Source: Sphingomonas sp. SRS2 (GTDB lineage: Bacteria > Pseudomonadota > Alphaproteobacteria > Sphingomonadales > Sphingomonadaceae). Taken from it: 47,839 nucleotides of DNA. The stretch covers positions 1 through 47,839 of the forward strand of contig NZ_LARW01000053.1 of assembly GCF_000971055.1 (NCBI RefSeq), given 5' to 3'. Made by a program: the position numbers and the translations under genes. How positions within the stretch are numbered: the stretch's first letter is position 1; the number at the start of each line of letters is the position of its first letter. A model generated the notes under the pieces. That model did no database searches, was not told the origin of the DNA, and was given only the letters and a program-made list of their open reading frames with translations. This document shows positions 19,899-27,785 of this stretch, in pieces.

Positions 19899-20399
19899 AT
19901 GAACAGGATGCTTTTAGCAAGCGCGAGTATCGCAATCGGCCTGTTTTCGGCGTCTGCATCGGCGCAACTTGGCGGCCCGGTCGGCGCTACAGTCGGGGGC
20001 GCAGCCGGTTCGGCGGGACCATCGCTAGGCGGCAGCGGCACACTCGACACGACCACGCACGTCAACCCGCGCACCGGCAGTAATTCGGTCGGCCTGGGCG
20101 TTAACGGCGCTCTGGGCAGCAATAGTCAGGCAGCCGGCGGCACCGTCGGGTCCGCCGCAAGCGGATCGGCCAATGCCGGCGTCGCCACGCGGGCCCCTGG
20201 CGCCGGCGCCGCACAGGGCGCGATTGCAAGCACCGCCGACAACGCACAGCAAACCACGCGCAGCGCCGCCAGCGACATCAAGCGTGCGACGCGCAAGACC
20301 AGACGCGATACCGCGAGCGCGGTGAACGATAGCGCAGCAGTCGGCGGCAGAGCAGCCGTTGGCGCGAATGCAGAGGCAAGGATGCCGGACAAGAACTAA
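19899..20399 (+). CDS. Small exported Gly/Ala/Ser-rich protein of unknown function
   Basis: 166 residues. A signal peptide is clear: MNRMLLASASIAIGLFSASA, then cleavage near ASAQ. The mature part is low-complexity and rich in Gly, Ala, Ser and Thr, then turns into an Arg/Lys/Asp-rich helical tail (about 115-166). No cysteines beyond the signal and no known domain. GGAGGAGCAGG lies just before the ATG. A GGATC-N16-CGTT element (19828-19852) resembles a sigma-EcfG promoter with one mismatch, and phyR follows, so a stress-related role is possible but unproven. A strong terminator hairpin follows at 20418. Confidence 0.7.
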   Translation: MNRMLLASASIAIGLFSASASAQLGGPVGATVGGAAGSAGPSLGGSGTLDTTTHVNPRTGSNSVGLGVNGALGSNSQAAGGTVGSAASGSANAGVATRAPGAGAAQGAIASTADNAQQTTRSAASDIKRATRKTRRDTASAVNDSAAVGGRAAVGANAEARMPDKN

Positions 20400-20417
20400 T
20401 CCAGCATAAGCTGGACG

Positions 20418-20462
20418 GCGCGGCGGCGGTGCAACCAACGCACCGGCGCCGCGTTCATTTTT
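20418..20462 (+). terminator. Intrinsic terminator after the exported Gly/Ala-rich protein
   Basis: Arms 20419-20432 and 20440-20453 pair over 13 of 14 positions (one G-G mismatch) around a seven-base loop, followed by TTCATTTTT. It lies between the secreted-protein gene and phyR, so phyR probably has its own promoter or depends on read-through. Confidence 0.7.
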
Positions 20463-20481
20463 CGAGATTGATAGGGATTAC

Positions 20482-21255
20482 ATGACAGTGACGCTTGGCC
20501 AGGAGCTTGCCCCCCACCTTCCCTTTCTGCGGCGCTACGCGCGGGCGCTGACAGGCTCGCAGACTGAAGGCGACGCGTTCGTCCGGACGGCGCTCCAGTC
20601 GATCGTTGCCGACCCCGGCAGCTTCCCGCGCAATCTCGACCCCCGCCTCGGTCTCTACGCGGCCCTGCACCGCGAATGGGACGCTGTCCGCGCCGGCGAG
20701 GACGCCGGGAATGAGCAAGGCCGCCTCACCCGGGTTACGCCACGTTCGCGTCAGGCGCTGCTGCTAACCGCGATGGAGGGTTTTACGCCCGAGGATGCCG
20801 GCTACCTGATGGGCTGCAGCCGCGCCTCGGTGGAGGAACTCGCGCAGGACGCCCTGACCGAAATAGAGCGGCAGCCCCGTACCGACGTCCTGATCATCGA
20901 AGACGAGCCGATGATCGCCATGGATCTCGAAGAACTGGTGCGGGCGCTGGGTCATGATATCAGCGGGCTCGCCGTAACCCATGCCGAGGCGGTCGCCAGC
21001 GCGCGGTCACGGCGCCCCGGGCTGGTGCTGGCCGATGTCCAACTGGCCGACGACAGCTGCGGGCTGGAAGCCGTGCAGGAAATCCTGGGCGATTTCGCTG
21101 TGCCGGTGATCTTCATAACCGCTTTTCCGGAGCGATTGCTGACCGGCGAGCGGCCCGAGCCCGCCTTCCTCATCACCAAGCCCTTCCAGCGGTCGACGAT
21201 CAAGGCGGCGATCAGCCAGGCGCTGTTTTTTGGACGGGCGGCAATCCCTGCCTGA
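20482..21255 (+). CDS. phyR: PhyR-type anti-anti-sigma response regulator of the general stress response
   Basis: 257 residues with the PhyR layout: an N-terminal EcfG-like sigma domain (about 5-130, with sigma2-like LPFLRRYARALTG and sigma4-like GFTPEDAGYLMGCSRASVEE), then a C-terminal receiver domain (135-250). Receiver residues are E140/D141, phospho-acceptor D185 (LVLADVQLAD), T213 (FITAFPE) and K233 (ITKPF). In alphaproteobacteria phosphorylated PhyR sequesters NepR and frees sigma-EcfG. The usual neighbours nepR and ecfG are not in the window, but a matching sigma-EcfG promoter drives the next gene. Start by ATG with a weak GGGATTAC leader. Confidence 0.93.
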   Translation: MTVTLGQELAPHLPFLRRYARALTGSQTEGDAFVRTALQSIVADPGSFPRNLDPRLGLYAALHREWDAVRAGEDAGNEQGRLTRVTPRSRQALLLTAMEGFTPEDAGYLMGCSRASVEELAQDALTEIERQPRTDVLIIEDEPMIAMDLEELVRALGHDISGLAVTHAEAVASARSRRPGLVLADVQLADDSCGLEAVQEILGDFAVPVIFITAFPERLLTGERPEPAFLITKPFQRSTIKAAISQALFFGRAAIPA

Positions 21256-21300
21256 TCAAGTCCGTTTCGCTATAGAAACATTATGTATCAATAGTTTATT

Positions 21301-21326
21301 GGAACATATTAACAACGCCGACCGTT
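21301..21326 (+). promoter_or_regulatory. Sigma-EcfG promoter of the CsbD gene
   Basis: GGAAC (21301-21305), 17-base spacer, CGTT (21323-21326), an exact match to the known alphaproteobacterial general-stress consensus GGAAC-N16/17-CGTT. It ends 34 bases before the CsbD start and lies directly behind phyR. Confidence 0.82.
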
Positions 21327-21359
21327 CTTCCTTCAACTGAAACCGTGAAGGAAATCTAC

Positions 21360-21539
21360 ATGGGTGAAATGCTCGACAAGGCCAAGGGTCATGCCAACGA
21401 AGCCATCGGCAAGGCGAAGCGCGCGATCGGCGACGCAACCGATCGCCCGGACATCACCGCCGAAGGCGATGCCCAGGAAGCCCGGGGCGACCTGCAAAAG
21501 GCAAAGGGCGAGGTAAAAGGCGTGATCAACCGCGTCTGA
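21360..21539 (+). CDS. CsbD-family stress protein
   Basis: 59 residues, beginning MGEMLDKAKGHANEAIGKAK; Lys/Glu/Gly-rich and helical with the CsbD pattern (KAKGxxxEAxGKAK, then GDLQKAKGEVKG). CsbD proteins are small soluble general-stress products of uncertain biochemical role. A GTG at 21345 is in frame, but AAGGAA precedes the ATG at 21360 at good spacing. Expression by sigma-EcfG is predicted from the promoter at 21301, which fits its place beside phyR. A strong terminator follows at 21553. Confidence 0.88.
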   Translation: MGEMLDKAKGHANEAIGKAKRAIGDATDRPDITAEGDAQEARGDLQKAKGEVKGVINRV

Positions 21540-21552
21540 CCAAACTTTGAAC

Positions 21553-21589
21553 AAAAAGGGCCGCCCCGGTTACCGGGGCGGCCCTTTTT
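21553..21589. terminator. Bidirectional intrinsic terminator
   Basis: A perfect hairpin: AAAAAGGGCCGCCCCGG, a 3-base loop, then the exact complement ending in TTTTT. The A-run and T-run make it work in both directions, for csbD on the plus strand and for the convergent phyH-like gene ending at 21630. Confidence 0.93.
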
Positions 21590-21629
21590 GTGTGGCATTG
21601 GCACGGCCCGCAACCGCAGGCGCTATCAA

Positions 21630-22439
21630 TCATTGGCCCTGCGGCATGCCGCCTTCGGTCCATGCGACGGGGAACAACGGGTCATCGAACGCAGCCCCTG
21701 CCGGCAGGCGTTCCGCAAGCTCCGGGAAATCCGGAGAAGTGGCCCATTCACGCGGCGCATGTCGTGCGTCGTCGCCGACGAAGCGCACCGAGAATACGCG
21801 CCGACGCCGGGCGGAACCAGCGGAGCTGTGCAGGGTCAGCATATGGAATGCGACCGCATCCCCGGGCTCAAGCGCCCAGCCGAGAATCCTGTGCCTGGCG
21901 CGATCCGCTTCGATGTCGGGGAGATCGGCAAGGGTTCCTTCGGGAAACCAGTTCGCTTGCTTGGCCATGAAGGAGCGCGGCATGAGCCAGGGCCCCAAAT
22001 GCGACTCAGCGACGAACTCCAGTGTCGCTTCACGCGGGATCGGATCGGCCGGGATCCAAAAGCTGACATTCTGGCGTCCGTCGATGTTATAATAGGGCTG
22101 ATCCTGATGCCAGGGGGTGCGCTGAAGCGTGCCGGCCTCCTTTGTCAGCATATGATCATGATGGAGGCGCGCGGTGCTGCTCTGCATCAGATCAGCAGCG
22201 GCCTCGGCAAGGCGCGACGAGAAGATCAGTTCCCGATATTCAGGAATGCGCTGCCAATTCCGAAAATCCTCGACGAAGCGGCCCGGATCCTCGGGGCCGC
22301 TCGCGGTTTTTACCCGGTGGCTCGGCGCGGCAAGATTGGCGTCGATCCCCTTACGAAGCATCGCCACCTGATCGCCGTCCAGGATGTTTCGCAGCACCAC
22401 CGCGCCGTCGAGCGCAAATCGTTCAGACAAATCGCTCAT
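21630..22439 (-). CDS. Phytanoyl-CoA dioxygenase (PhyH) family Fe(II)/2-oxoglutarate oxygenase
   Basis: 269 residues with a double-stranded beta-helix oxygenase core. The facial triad appears as H111 and D113 (TPWHQDQPYYN) and a distal His in FHMLTLHSSAGS (H204). An Arg-rich strand (RRRRVFSVRF) is positioned to bind 2-oxoglutarate. Bacterial members hydroxylate varied substrates, so the reaction is not determined. The start at 22439 has GGAG seven bases upstream; the in-frame GTG at 22451 is less likely. The divergent TetR gene starts 265 bases away; the space holds an AT-rich patch near 22585-22615 but no gene. Confidence 0.88.
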   Translation of the reverse strand: MSDLSERFALDGAVVLRNILDGDQVAMLRKGIDANLAAPSHRVKTASGPEDPGRFVEDFRNWQRIPEYRELIFSSRLAEAAADLMQSSTARLHHDHMLTKEAGTLQRTPWHQDQPYYNIDGRQNVSFWIPADPIPREATLEFVAESHLGPWLMPRSFMAKQANWFPEGTLADLPDIEADRARHRILGWALEPGDAVAFHMLTLHSSAGSARRRRVFSVRFVGDDARHAPREWATSPDFPELAERLPAGAAFDDPLFPVAWTEGGMPQGQ

Positions 22440-22704
22440 ACCGCTCTCCACAGGCCGACATTTAACGGATCGAACCGCTGCGCGGAATCATGGCGACCAA
22501 GCCCCGCACAAAGCTTGCGATCGTGAAAGAATGTCGGACCCGCCGCCACCGAGCAACAACCGCAAAACATCATTGCCGCAGCCCCTCATAAATGTATAGA
22601 CAAAATATAAGATCGAGGTTGACGATGCCAGTCTCCCCCGCCATCCCGTTGAGACATTCATCATATTGCGGAACGGCATCCGCTTTTGGAAATGGCAGGA
22701 GGAC

Positions 22705-23418
22705 GTGATCGCAACTGTCTATGGCCAACGCGCCTATGCCAGCGCCGCCATCCGCGAACGCCGTCAGCGGATCCTGACGGAAGCGCTTTCGCTGCTGATC
22801 GAATACGGACCGGCGGGCATGACGGTAGGTCAGCTCACCAAGCGCGCAGGTGTCGGAACACGCACCATTTACCATGCCTTCGGCGACAAGGAGGGGGTGA
22901 TGGCACATGCGATCGCCGCCTACATGGAGCAGATGCGCGTCGCCTGGGGCGACCTGGTCCTGGGCGAAACGCCCGAGGCCATCCTGGCCGAATGCGATCG
23001 ATCGATGATCGATACGCTGGCACAGCCCCAACTGGTGCGCGCCTTCGTCGGCCTCTACTTCACGCAGGCGCCACGCTCGGCGCTGTGTGGGGAAGTTGAT
23101 CAACTGCCTGTTGCCCGCATCCGCCGCTGGTTCGCCTATGCTGAGCGGCAGGGCCATCTTCTCCCCGGCCTCGACATGGAGTTTTTCGTACGACGCCATG
23201 TCGATGCCGATTTCGCGATCCTGAACCGCTGGACGCGCGACGAGCTGACCGATGCGGAACTGCCGCGCGTCTATCGGATGAATTTTCTCGCGACCGCAAT
23301 CAGCGTCGTGAAGGGCGTCGAACGCGACCGGCTCGTGCGGTTGATCGAGGCAGAGGAGACGGCTTCAGGCATGGTTACCGGAGATCAGATTCACGCTCCT
23401 CGATCCAGCAAAGGCTGA
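22705..23418 (+). CDS. TetR-family transcriptional regulator
   Basis: About 237 residues. The N-terminal helix-turn-helix is typical: IRERRQRILTEALSLLIEYG, then MTVGQLTKRAGVGTRTIYHA and FGDKEGVMAHA. The C-terminal ligand domain is divergent. The start is uncertain: a GTG at 22705 has AGGAGG only two bases away, and a TTG lies at 22666 without a ribosome-binding site. Its end overlaps the convergent EthD gene by 44 bases. Placement between phyH and the EthD/P450 pair suggests it controls one or both catabolic units. Confidence 0.87.
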   Translation: MIATVYGQRAYASAAIRERRQRILTEALSLLIEYGPAGMTVGQLTKRAGVGTRTIYHAFGDKEGVMAHAIAAYMEQMRVAWGDLVLGETPEAILAECDRSMIDTLAQPQLVRAFVGLYFTQAPRSALCGEVDQLPVARIRRWFAYAERQGHLLPGLDMEFFVRRHVDADFAILNRWTRDELTDAELPRVYRMNFLATAISVVKGVERDRLVRLIEAEETASGMVTGDQIHAPRSSKG

Positions 23419-23731
23419 TCTTGCTGCGATCGAACAGCTTGACCTCGTCCTCGAGGATTTCCTGCGCCGCCTCCGGTCGCGACAGAGCCGCCATTGCCAC
23501 GTCGAAAGCCTCGCGGGTCTCGAACCACATTTCGGTCAGAACGTCATAATCGAGTTCGGGCGTCTCGCCGCTCACGGGATTGTTCACCGGGTGCAGGTAG
23601 CGACGCACGTAGCGGGTTGGACCGTTCAGCCATTTTTCGCCAAGTTTGCGGTGATTGGTCTCGTAATATTCGACAAACTCCTCAAAGCTCATCCCCGGGC
23701 GGCGCTTCAGCAGACAGACAGCCTTGAACAT
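23375..23731 (-). CDS. EthD-domain protein
   Basis: 118 residues, a ferredoxin-like alpha-beta barrel of the EthD family: MFKAVCLLKRRPGMSFEEFV, then the conserved YYETNHRKLGEK. EthD proteins accompany cytochrome P450 systems, such as ethyl tert-butyl ether degradation, or act as small cyclases or decarboxylases. Here it lies 45 bases downstream of a P450 on the same strand, consistent with one operon. AGGAG six bases before the ATG supports the start. Its 3' end overlaps the convergent TetR gene. Confidence 0.87.
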   Translation of the reverse strand: MFKAVCLLKRRPGMSFEEFVEYYETNHRKLGEKWLNGPTRYVRRYLHPVNNPVSGETPELDYDVLTEMWFETREAFDVAMAALSRPEAAQEILEDEVKLFDRSKISLCWIEERESDLR

Positions 23732-23776
23732 AAGGGCTCCTTTTTTCCCGGGCTGGCTGATCCAGCCCGGCCTAAT

Positions 23777-24837
23777 CTATGCGTTCGCCGGCCATCGGAG
23801 CGGCAATGCCTTGATCAACCCGACGGCCCCGCCAAACATCGCAATCCCGGCATCGGGAGCAAGCGTGAAGTCGGGGATGCGCTTCATCCATTCCTCTAGT
23901 GTAATGCGCAGTTCCGTTCTCGCCAGGAACTGGCCCGGGCATTGATGAATACCGTTGCCGAAAGCCGAATGCCCCGCGCCTGCCCGGCGGAAGTCGACGT
24001 CCAATGCAGTGCCGAGGATGCGCTCGTCGAGACCGTGCACCATGGTCGGCATCGAGATGATATCGTCCTTCTTCAGCAACTGGCCATGGAAAAGATAATC
24101 CTCCTTCACGACCCGGCCCGCGATCGCGATCGGGAAGCGCCGGATCAACTCATCGATCGCAGCGGGAATCAGTTCGGGCTCATCAACCAGCTGCTGGCGG
24201 TGGCCGGGATTTCGAGCGAGAAAGTACATGACGAAGCCGAGCATCGCAGCGACCGTATCGAGCCCGCCGAACAGAACCTGCGTGCACAGGTCGAGTGCCT
24301 CCGCATCGGAAACGGGTTGGCCGTCCACCTTGCCGTTCACCAGTTCGCTGAGCATGTCGGGGCCGGGATTGTGCTTTCGTTCCGCCAGATAGGGCGCGAG
24401 ATAGCCCTCGATCGCCGCGTACACCTCCTCCAGGGTCATCTTCGCAGGGCGAGGTATCTCGTCCGCCAGGGCTTTCAGCATCGGCGCGTCGCGCATCGGC
24501 AGATCGACGATCGACATGAACATCCGGATGGGCAGCTGGAAGCTGAAATCCTGCATGAATTCGCAACGGCCCTCCGCCTGAAACCCTTCGATCAGGTCGA
24601 TCGCCGTGCTGCGAATGAGCGGCTGCATCCGATGCACGCTCTTGGGCGACAAGGACGGGTTGAGCAACGCGCGGAAGCCGCGATGAAATGGCGGGTCGAT
24701 CGTCTGCGGGCGCGATTTATAGGCCAGCCCCCGCTCGCGAGGCACCTGCGCGATGCGAGACGAAAAATGGGCGTGGTCGGCAAATATCTCGTGCAGCGCG
24801 GGGCCGCTGACGGGAATCCAATGGCCACCATTGCGAT
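23777..24837 (-). pseudogene. Cytochrome P450, 5'-truncated by fusion to phage DNA
   Basis: The C-terminal roughly 350 residues of a bacterial P450. The K-helix and substrate regions are present, and the heme ligand motif is [14 protein letters not shown]. The I-helix is [15 protein letters not shown]. Upstream of the ATG at 24745 the same frame still reads convincing P450 sequence ([20 protein letters not shown], then HAHFSSR). It then runs into phage sequence near 24838 without a start codon. About 60-80 N-terminal residues are therefore lost with the promoter. The exact breakpoint is uncertain by some ten bases. The P450 is probably not functional unless translated from an internal start. 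Confidence 0.82.
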
Positions 24838-25228
24838 CTGCACCTGATCGCGGATGAAGCCGAGGGTCGGATCGCCATAGACCGCGCGGAACAGTTCGGC
24901 CCCGTTGGCGCCGGGGACTGCGGGATGCTCCAGATGATTGAAGCGGATCGTGCAGGCGATCAGCTGCTCGAGCTGCTCGTTCTGGATATCCTCGGCGCTG
25001 CGCGTGGTCTTGCCCTTGCGCTGCATGCGTTCGAGGATGCGATTCTGCGCCTTGGCCTGGCTGTCCATGTACGGCTTCGAGCCCGGGCCATACAGCTCGA
25101 TCGTGACCGGCTGGTTCAGATCGTCGCGGCCATCGGTGCCCGTTTCATAGAGCAGCGTGTCGTCGGCCGAGCGGACGTGGAGGATGGAGGATGGAGGTCG
25201 GGGTAACGGCTTTTTTGGTGATATCCAT
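24838..25228 (-). pseudogene. Phage tail protein (tail-assembly-chaperone-like), frameshifted and 3'-truncated
   Basis: From the ATG at 25228 (AAGGA six bases upstream) the frame reads MDITKKAVTPTSILH and then shifts to a stop within about 13 codons. The continuation in another frame reads [14 protein letters not shown] and [20 protein letters not shown] up to GFIRDQVQ, which resembles small tail proteins following tail tube genes in alphaproteobacterial siphophages. Removing one copy of the 7-base repeat at 25177-25197 restores a single frame. The 3' end is lost at the P450 junction. So the gene is doubly broken. The family assignment is from memory and moderately sure. Confidence 0.7.
25177..25197. 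repeat. 7-base tandem repeat causing a frameshift
   Basis: On the plus strand GTGGAGG is followed by two copies of ATGGAGG. The unit is not a multiple of three, and deleting one copy joins the N-terminal and downstream frames of the phage tail gene. Confidence 0.8.
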
Positions 25229-25336
25229 GGTGGATCCTTCGCAGGCGGATTGGATGCGCCGACCCGCCCCGTCCTGCGAACAGGACGAGCCGACGCGGGT
25301 TTTCCCGACCGAAAGGGTACGGTCGGAAACTGGGGG

Positions 25337-25798
25337 TTAGGCGGCCAGCACCTCGACGATGCCGACACCAGCGGAGTTGGTGGTGATGCCAAGGCTGGCG
25401 CTGGCATTGACGATGCTGTTCAGCTCGCCCGGGTTGACCTTGAAGCTGAAGACCATGGTCCGCATGTAATCGACGTCGCCGTTCTGGTGCGTGACCTTCG
25501 CGCTGATGGCGTTGTCGGAATTGCGGGCCGCTTTCATCGCGATCTGGCCAACGTCGTCGGTGTCGAGCGCGAGGCCGATCGGCAAGGTGCCCTCGTTGTA
25601 TCCGCCCTTCAGCTTCTGGACGCCGCGGCTGTCGAGCGGCTGATGCGTGACCTCGGTATATTCGCGGCCATATTCGCCGATCGACGTGATCTCGCCGACC
25701 TTGATCCACGTCAGCGCCGCATAGCCGGTGCCGTCATAGGTTGCCGGCGCTGCCACCGCGATATGCAGAGTCGTTCCCGCTGCCGTACGTACGGACAT
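25337..25798 (-). CDS. Phage major tail (tube) protein
   Basis: 153 residues, a single beta-rich domain starting MSVRTAAGTTLHIAVAAPA, with the pattern of siphophage tail tube proteins (GEITSIGEYGREYTEVTHQP near residue 45 and a C-terminal TNSAGVGIVEVLAA). Tube subunits stack as hexameric rings around the tape measure. The next upstream genes are tail-completion and head-tail adaptor genes in the standard siphophage order. The start at 25798 (AGGA about nine bases before) is better than the TTG at 25804. A hairpin (CCGACCG / CGGTCGG, 25307-25328) follows the stop. Confidence 0.78.
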   Translation of the reverse strand: MSVRTAAGTTLHIAVAAPATYDGTGYAALTWIKVGEITSIGEYGREYTEVTHQPLDSRGVQKLKGGYNEGTLPIGLALDTDDVGQIAMKAARNSDNAISAKVTHQNGDVDYMRTMVFSFKVNPGELNSIVNASASLGITTNSAGVGIVEVLAA

Positions 25799-25866
25799 GG
25801 GCAATTCCTTTCATAAGAAAAAGCCCGCGGAATGCGGGCAGTGATATTGCCGTCAGGCAATGGGGG

Positions 25867-26262
25867 TCACGCCTCGTTGTAGGAGACGATGAAATCCTGC
25901 GACCCGCACCAGATGGTCGGATCGTCGGTAATGAAATCGGGGCCGGTGCCGTCGAGCTGGACCGACACCTCGGTCGCCCCTGCGAAATCGCCGAGCCGGC
26001 CCGCGCCAGCGGCGCGCACCAGCCGGATGCCGTCTTTCATCTCGGCATAGTTGTTCGCCATGACGGTGACCTGGACGCGCTCGGCGACGCGGCGACGCGG
26101 CCCCGCCGACAAGGTCTTCAGATCGACCGCGCTGATCGTCCCCAGCACGATCGCCGGCAGGGTGCCGCCCAGACCCAGCGCCCCGCCGATGATGCTCGCG
26201 GCGTAGGCGACCAGGTCGGCATCAGCCTCGAAGATCTCGCCAAGGATGGGGACGCCGCTCAT
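25867..26262 (-). CDS. Phage tail completion protein, DUF3168-like
   Basis: 131 residues, starting MSGVPILGEIFEADADLVAY. Size, operon position between HK97-gp10-like and tail tube genes, and the ending (WCGSQDFIVSYNEA) fit the DUF3168/gp17-like tail terminator group that caps the tail tube at the head side. Overlaps the preceding gene by four bases (ATGA). Assignment relies on context more than on motifs. Confidence 0.65.
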   Translation of the reverse strand: MSGVPILGEIFEADADLVAYAASIIGGALGLGGTLPAIVLGTISAVDLKTLSAGPRRRVAERVQVTVMANNYAEMKDGIRLVRAAGAGRLGDFAGATEVSVQLDGTGPDFITDDPTIWCGSQDFIVSYNEA

Positions 26263-26825
26263 TCGTCGTCGCTCCCGCCCAGATCCGGCGCGTCGAGGCC
26301 CTCCTTCGTCAGGCGGGCGCGGATATATTGGCCCATCGCCTCCATGCCCCGCCCGAGGGCATTATCTGCTGCGGGCCGCAGGAACGCCTTAGCCTCTGCG
26401 CCGGGGTGATGGACGCTGGCGCCGACGAACTGGTTGCCGATGATCAGACTGCCGCGCTTGGCGGCCTTGTTGATCAGGCCGATGCTCCATTTGCGAACGC
26501 CGCGGCGGGTCTTGCTCTCCGGCCTCGCATCGAGGTCGATCGAGATGAAATGGGCGGCGGTGCCGAACTCGAGCCAAGGCGCGATGAACGCCCCCTTTCC
26601 CTTCGTCCGTACCTTCGAGATGATCGTACCGTCGGGCATCATCCGGCCCGAGACGCCGATCGAGCCGCGCACCGCATCCGAATTGACCAGCACCTTCGCC
26701 TCTTCGGCGACGACCTTGGCCAGCTCGCGCATGCCGCCGCGCACGATGCTGCGCCCGAGCTTCGGCGCCAGCGTCTGAAGAAAGGCGTCCATCTCGGCAC
26801 GCCCCTTGATCTCCAGCTGCTTCAT
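26259..26825 (-). CDS. HK97 gp10-like phage protein (tail completion / head-tail joining)
   Basis: 188 residues beginning MKQLEIKGRAEMDAFLQTL, with the gp10 hallmarks: N-terminal helix, APWLEFGTAAHFI and a C-terminal FLRPAADNALGRGMEAMGQY helix. The frame is open further upstream, but the ATG at 26825 overlaps the previous stop (ATGA). Part of the head-to-tail joining set. Confidence 0.82.
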   Translation of the reverse strand: MKQLEIKGRAEMDAFLQTLAPKLGRSIVRGGMRELAKVVAEEAKVLVNSDAVRGSIGVSGRMMPDGTIISKVRTKGKGAFIAPWLEFGTAAHFISIDLDARPESKTRRGVRKWSIGLINKAAKRGSLIIGNQFVGASVHHPGAEAKAFLRPAADNALGRGMEAMGQYIRARLTKEGLDAPDLGGSDDE

Positions 26826-27172
26826 GGCGCTTCGCCCTTGGTCGTGTACTCGACGACCATGAATTCCATGCCTTCGCGGTGGCCGATCTCGGCCGGCCCT
26901 GCGACGATCTCCATGATGCGCGCGCCCAGCTTGAAGCGATGCGCGCTGGTGATGTCTTCCCGATAATCCATGCGGACCCGCGCGGGGCGCTTGGCGATGT
27001 CGATCGTGTCGCCGGTCTTTTCCGCGCGGCTGGGCAGAACGTCTTTCACGCTGGCCCAGACCGTGTCGATCGTCGCCCATGTGCCCTTGCCGGCCTTCAT
27101 CACGCCGCCCGCCTTGGTAAAGGCCTGGATCTCGATCTCCTTGTCGAGCGAACCGCGATCGAGCCCGGCCAT
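26822..27172 (-). CDS. Phage head closure / head-tail adaptor protein
   Basis: 116 residues, MAGLDRGSLDKEIEIQAFTK onwards, with the small beta-barrel pattern of SPP1 gp16 / HK97 gp7-like head closure proteins (TWATIDTVWASVKDVLPSRA and the ending MVVEYTTKGEAP). The start shares bases with the preceding stop (GTGATG: GTG at 27175 or ATG at 27172). Position between connector and gp10-like genes supports the call. Confidence 0.78.
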   Translation of the reverse strand: MAGLDRGSLDKEIEIQAFTKAGGVMKAGKGTWATIDTVWASVKDVLPSRAEKTGDTIDIAKRPARVRMDYREDITSAHRFKLGARIMEIVAGPAEIGHREGMEFMVVEYTTKGEAP

Positions 27173-27735
27173 CACTCATAGATCCGTATGTTGGCGAGCA
27201 GGTTCCCGATGCTTGCCGCCGACGGCAACTCGTCGACCGTCGTCATGCTCAGCGTTTCGCGGAATCGGTAGATATCGCCGACGGCCAGAAGGATCGCGTT
27301 TTTGATCGCGGCCGGGACGTCGTCATAGCCAGCGCTGTATCGGATGCGCAGCGCCTCGCGGCGCCCGAGCATCGTCGGGAATACCGCGTCGTGCGCCGGC
27401 CATAGCTCTTCGCCGATCAAGTCATAATCGGACGACGGCAGGGTCGTTTCGACACCCGCGCTGTCCAGATATTTGACGCTGACGATCGCGGCGACAGGGG
27501 GATAGGGCAGCTTCACCGGGTCACCGTCGCCATCGGTGAAACGGTCGCAGCGCAGTTCGAGGACTTGCTCGCCGATCGCGCGGCCGAGCCAGCCGGTGCC
27601 GGCGTCGAACATTTCGGTCGCGGCCGCGATCATGCTCTCGACGTCGGCCTGCTCGGAATTGCCGAGGCGCAGCCGCGCCTTCGCTTCGGCGAAGGTCACG
27701 ACGGGATCGGGGGGCGTCACGACGATCACGCGCAT
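27172..27735 (-). CDS. Phage head-tail connector protein (gp6-like)
   Basis: 187 residues starting MRVIVVTPPDPVVTFAEAKA, the typical opening of gp6-like connectors, whose ring links portal to tail. It continues with the helical segment EMFDAGTGWLGRAIG and the AIKNAILLAVGDIYRFRET helix. The start at 27735 has GGAGG five bases upstream; codons before it are not coding-like. A hairpin (GGGGCGGC / GCCGCCCC, 27757-27781) lies upstream, as often seen after a capsid gene, but the capsid gene itself is missing. Confidence 0.82.
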   Translation of the reverse strand: MRVIVVTPPDPVVTFAEAKARLRLGNSEQADVESMIAAATEMFDAGTGWLGRAIGEQVLELRCDRFTDGDGDPVKLPYPPVAAIVSVKYLDSAGVETTLPSSDYDLIGEELWPAHDAVFPTMLGRREALRIRYSAGYDDVPAAIKNAILLAVGDIYRFRETLSMTTVDELPSAASIGNLLANIRIYE

Positions 27736-27785
27736 GTCGGCCTCCCTGAATAGGTTGGGGCGGCAGATACGCCGCCGCCCCGGGT

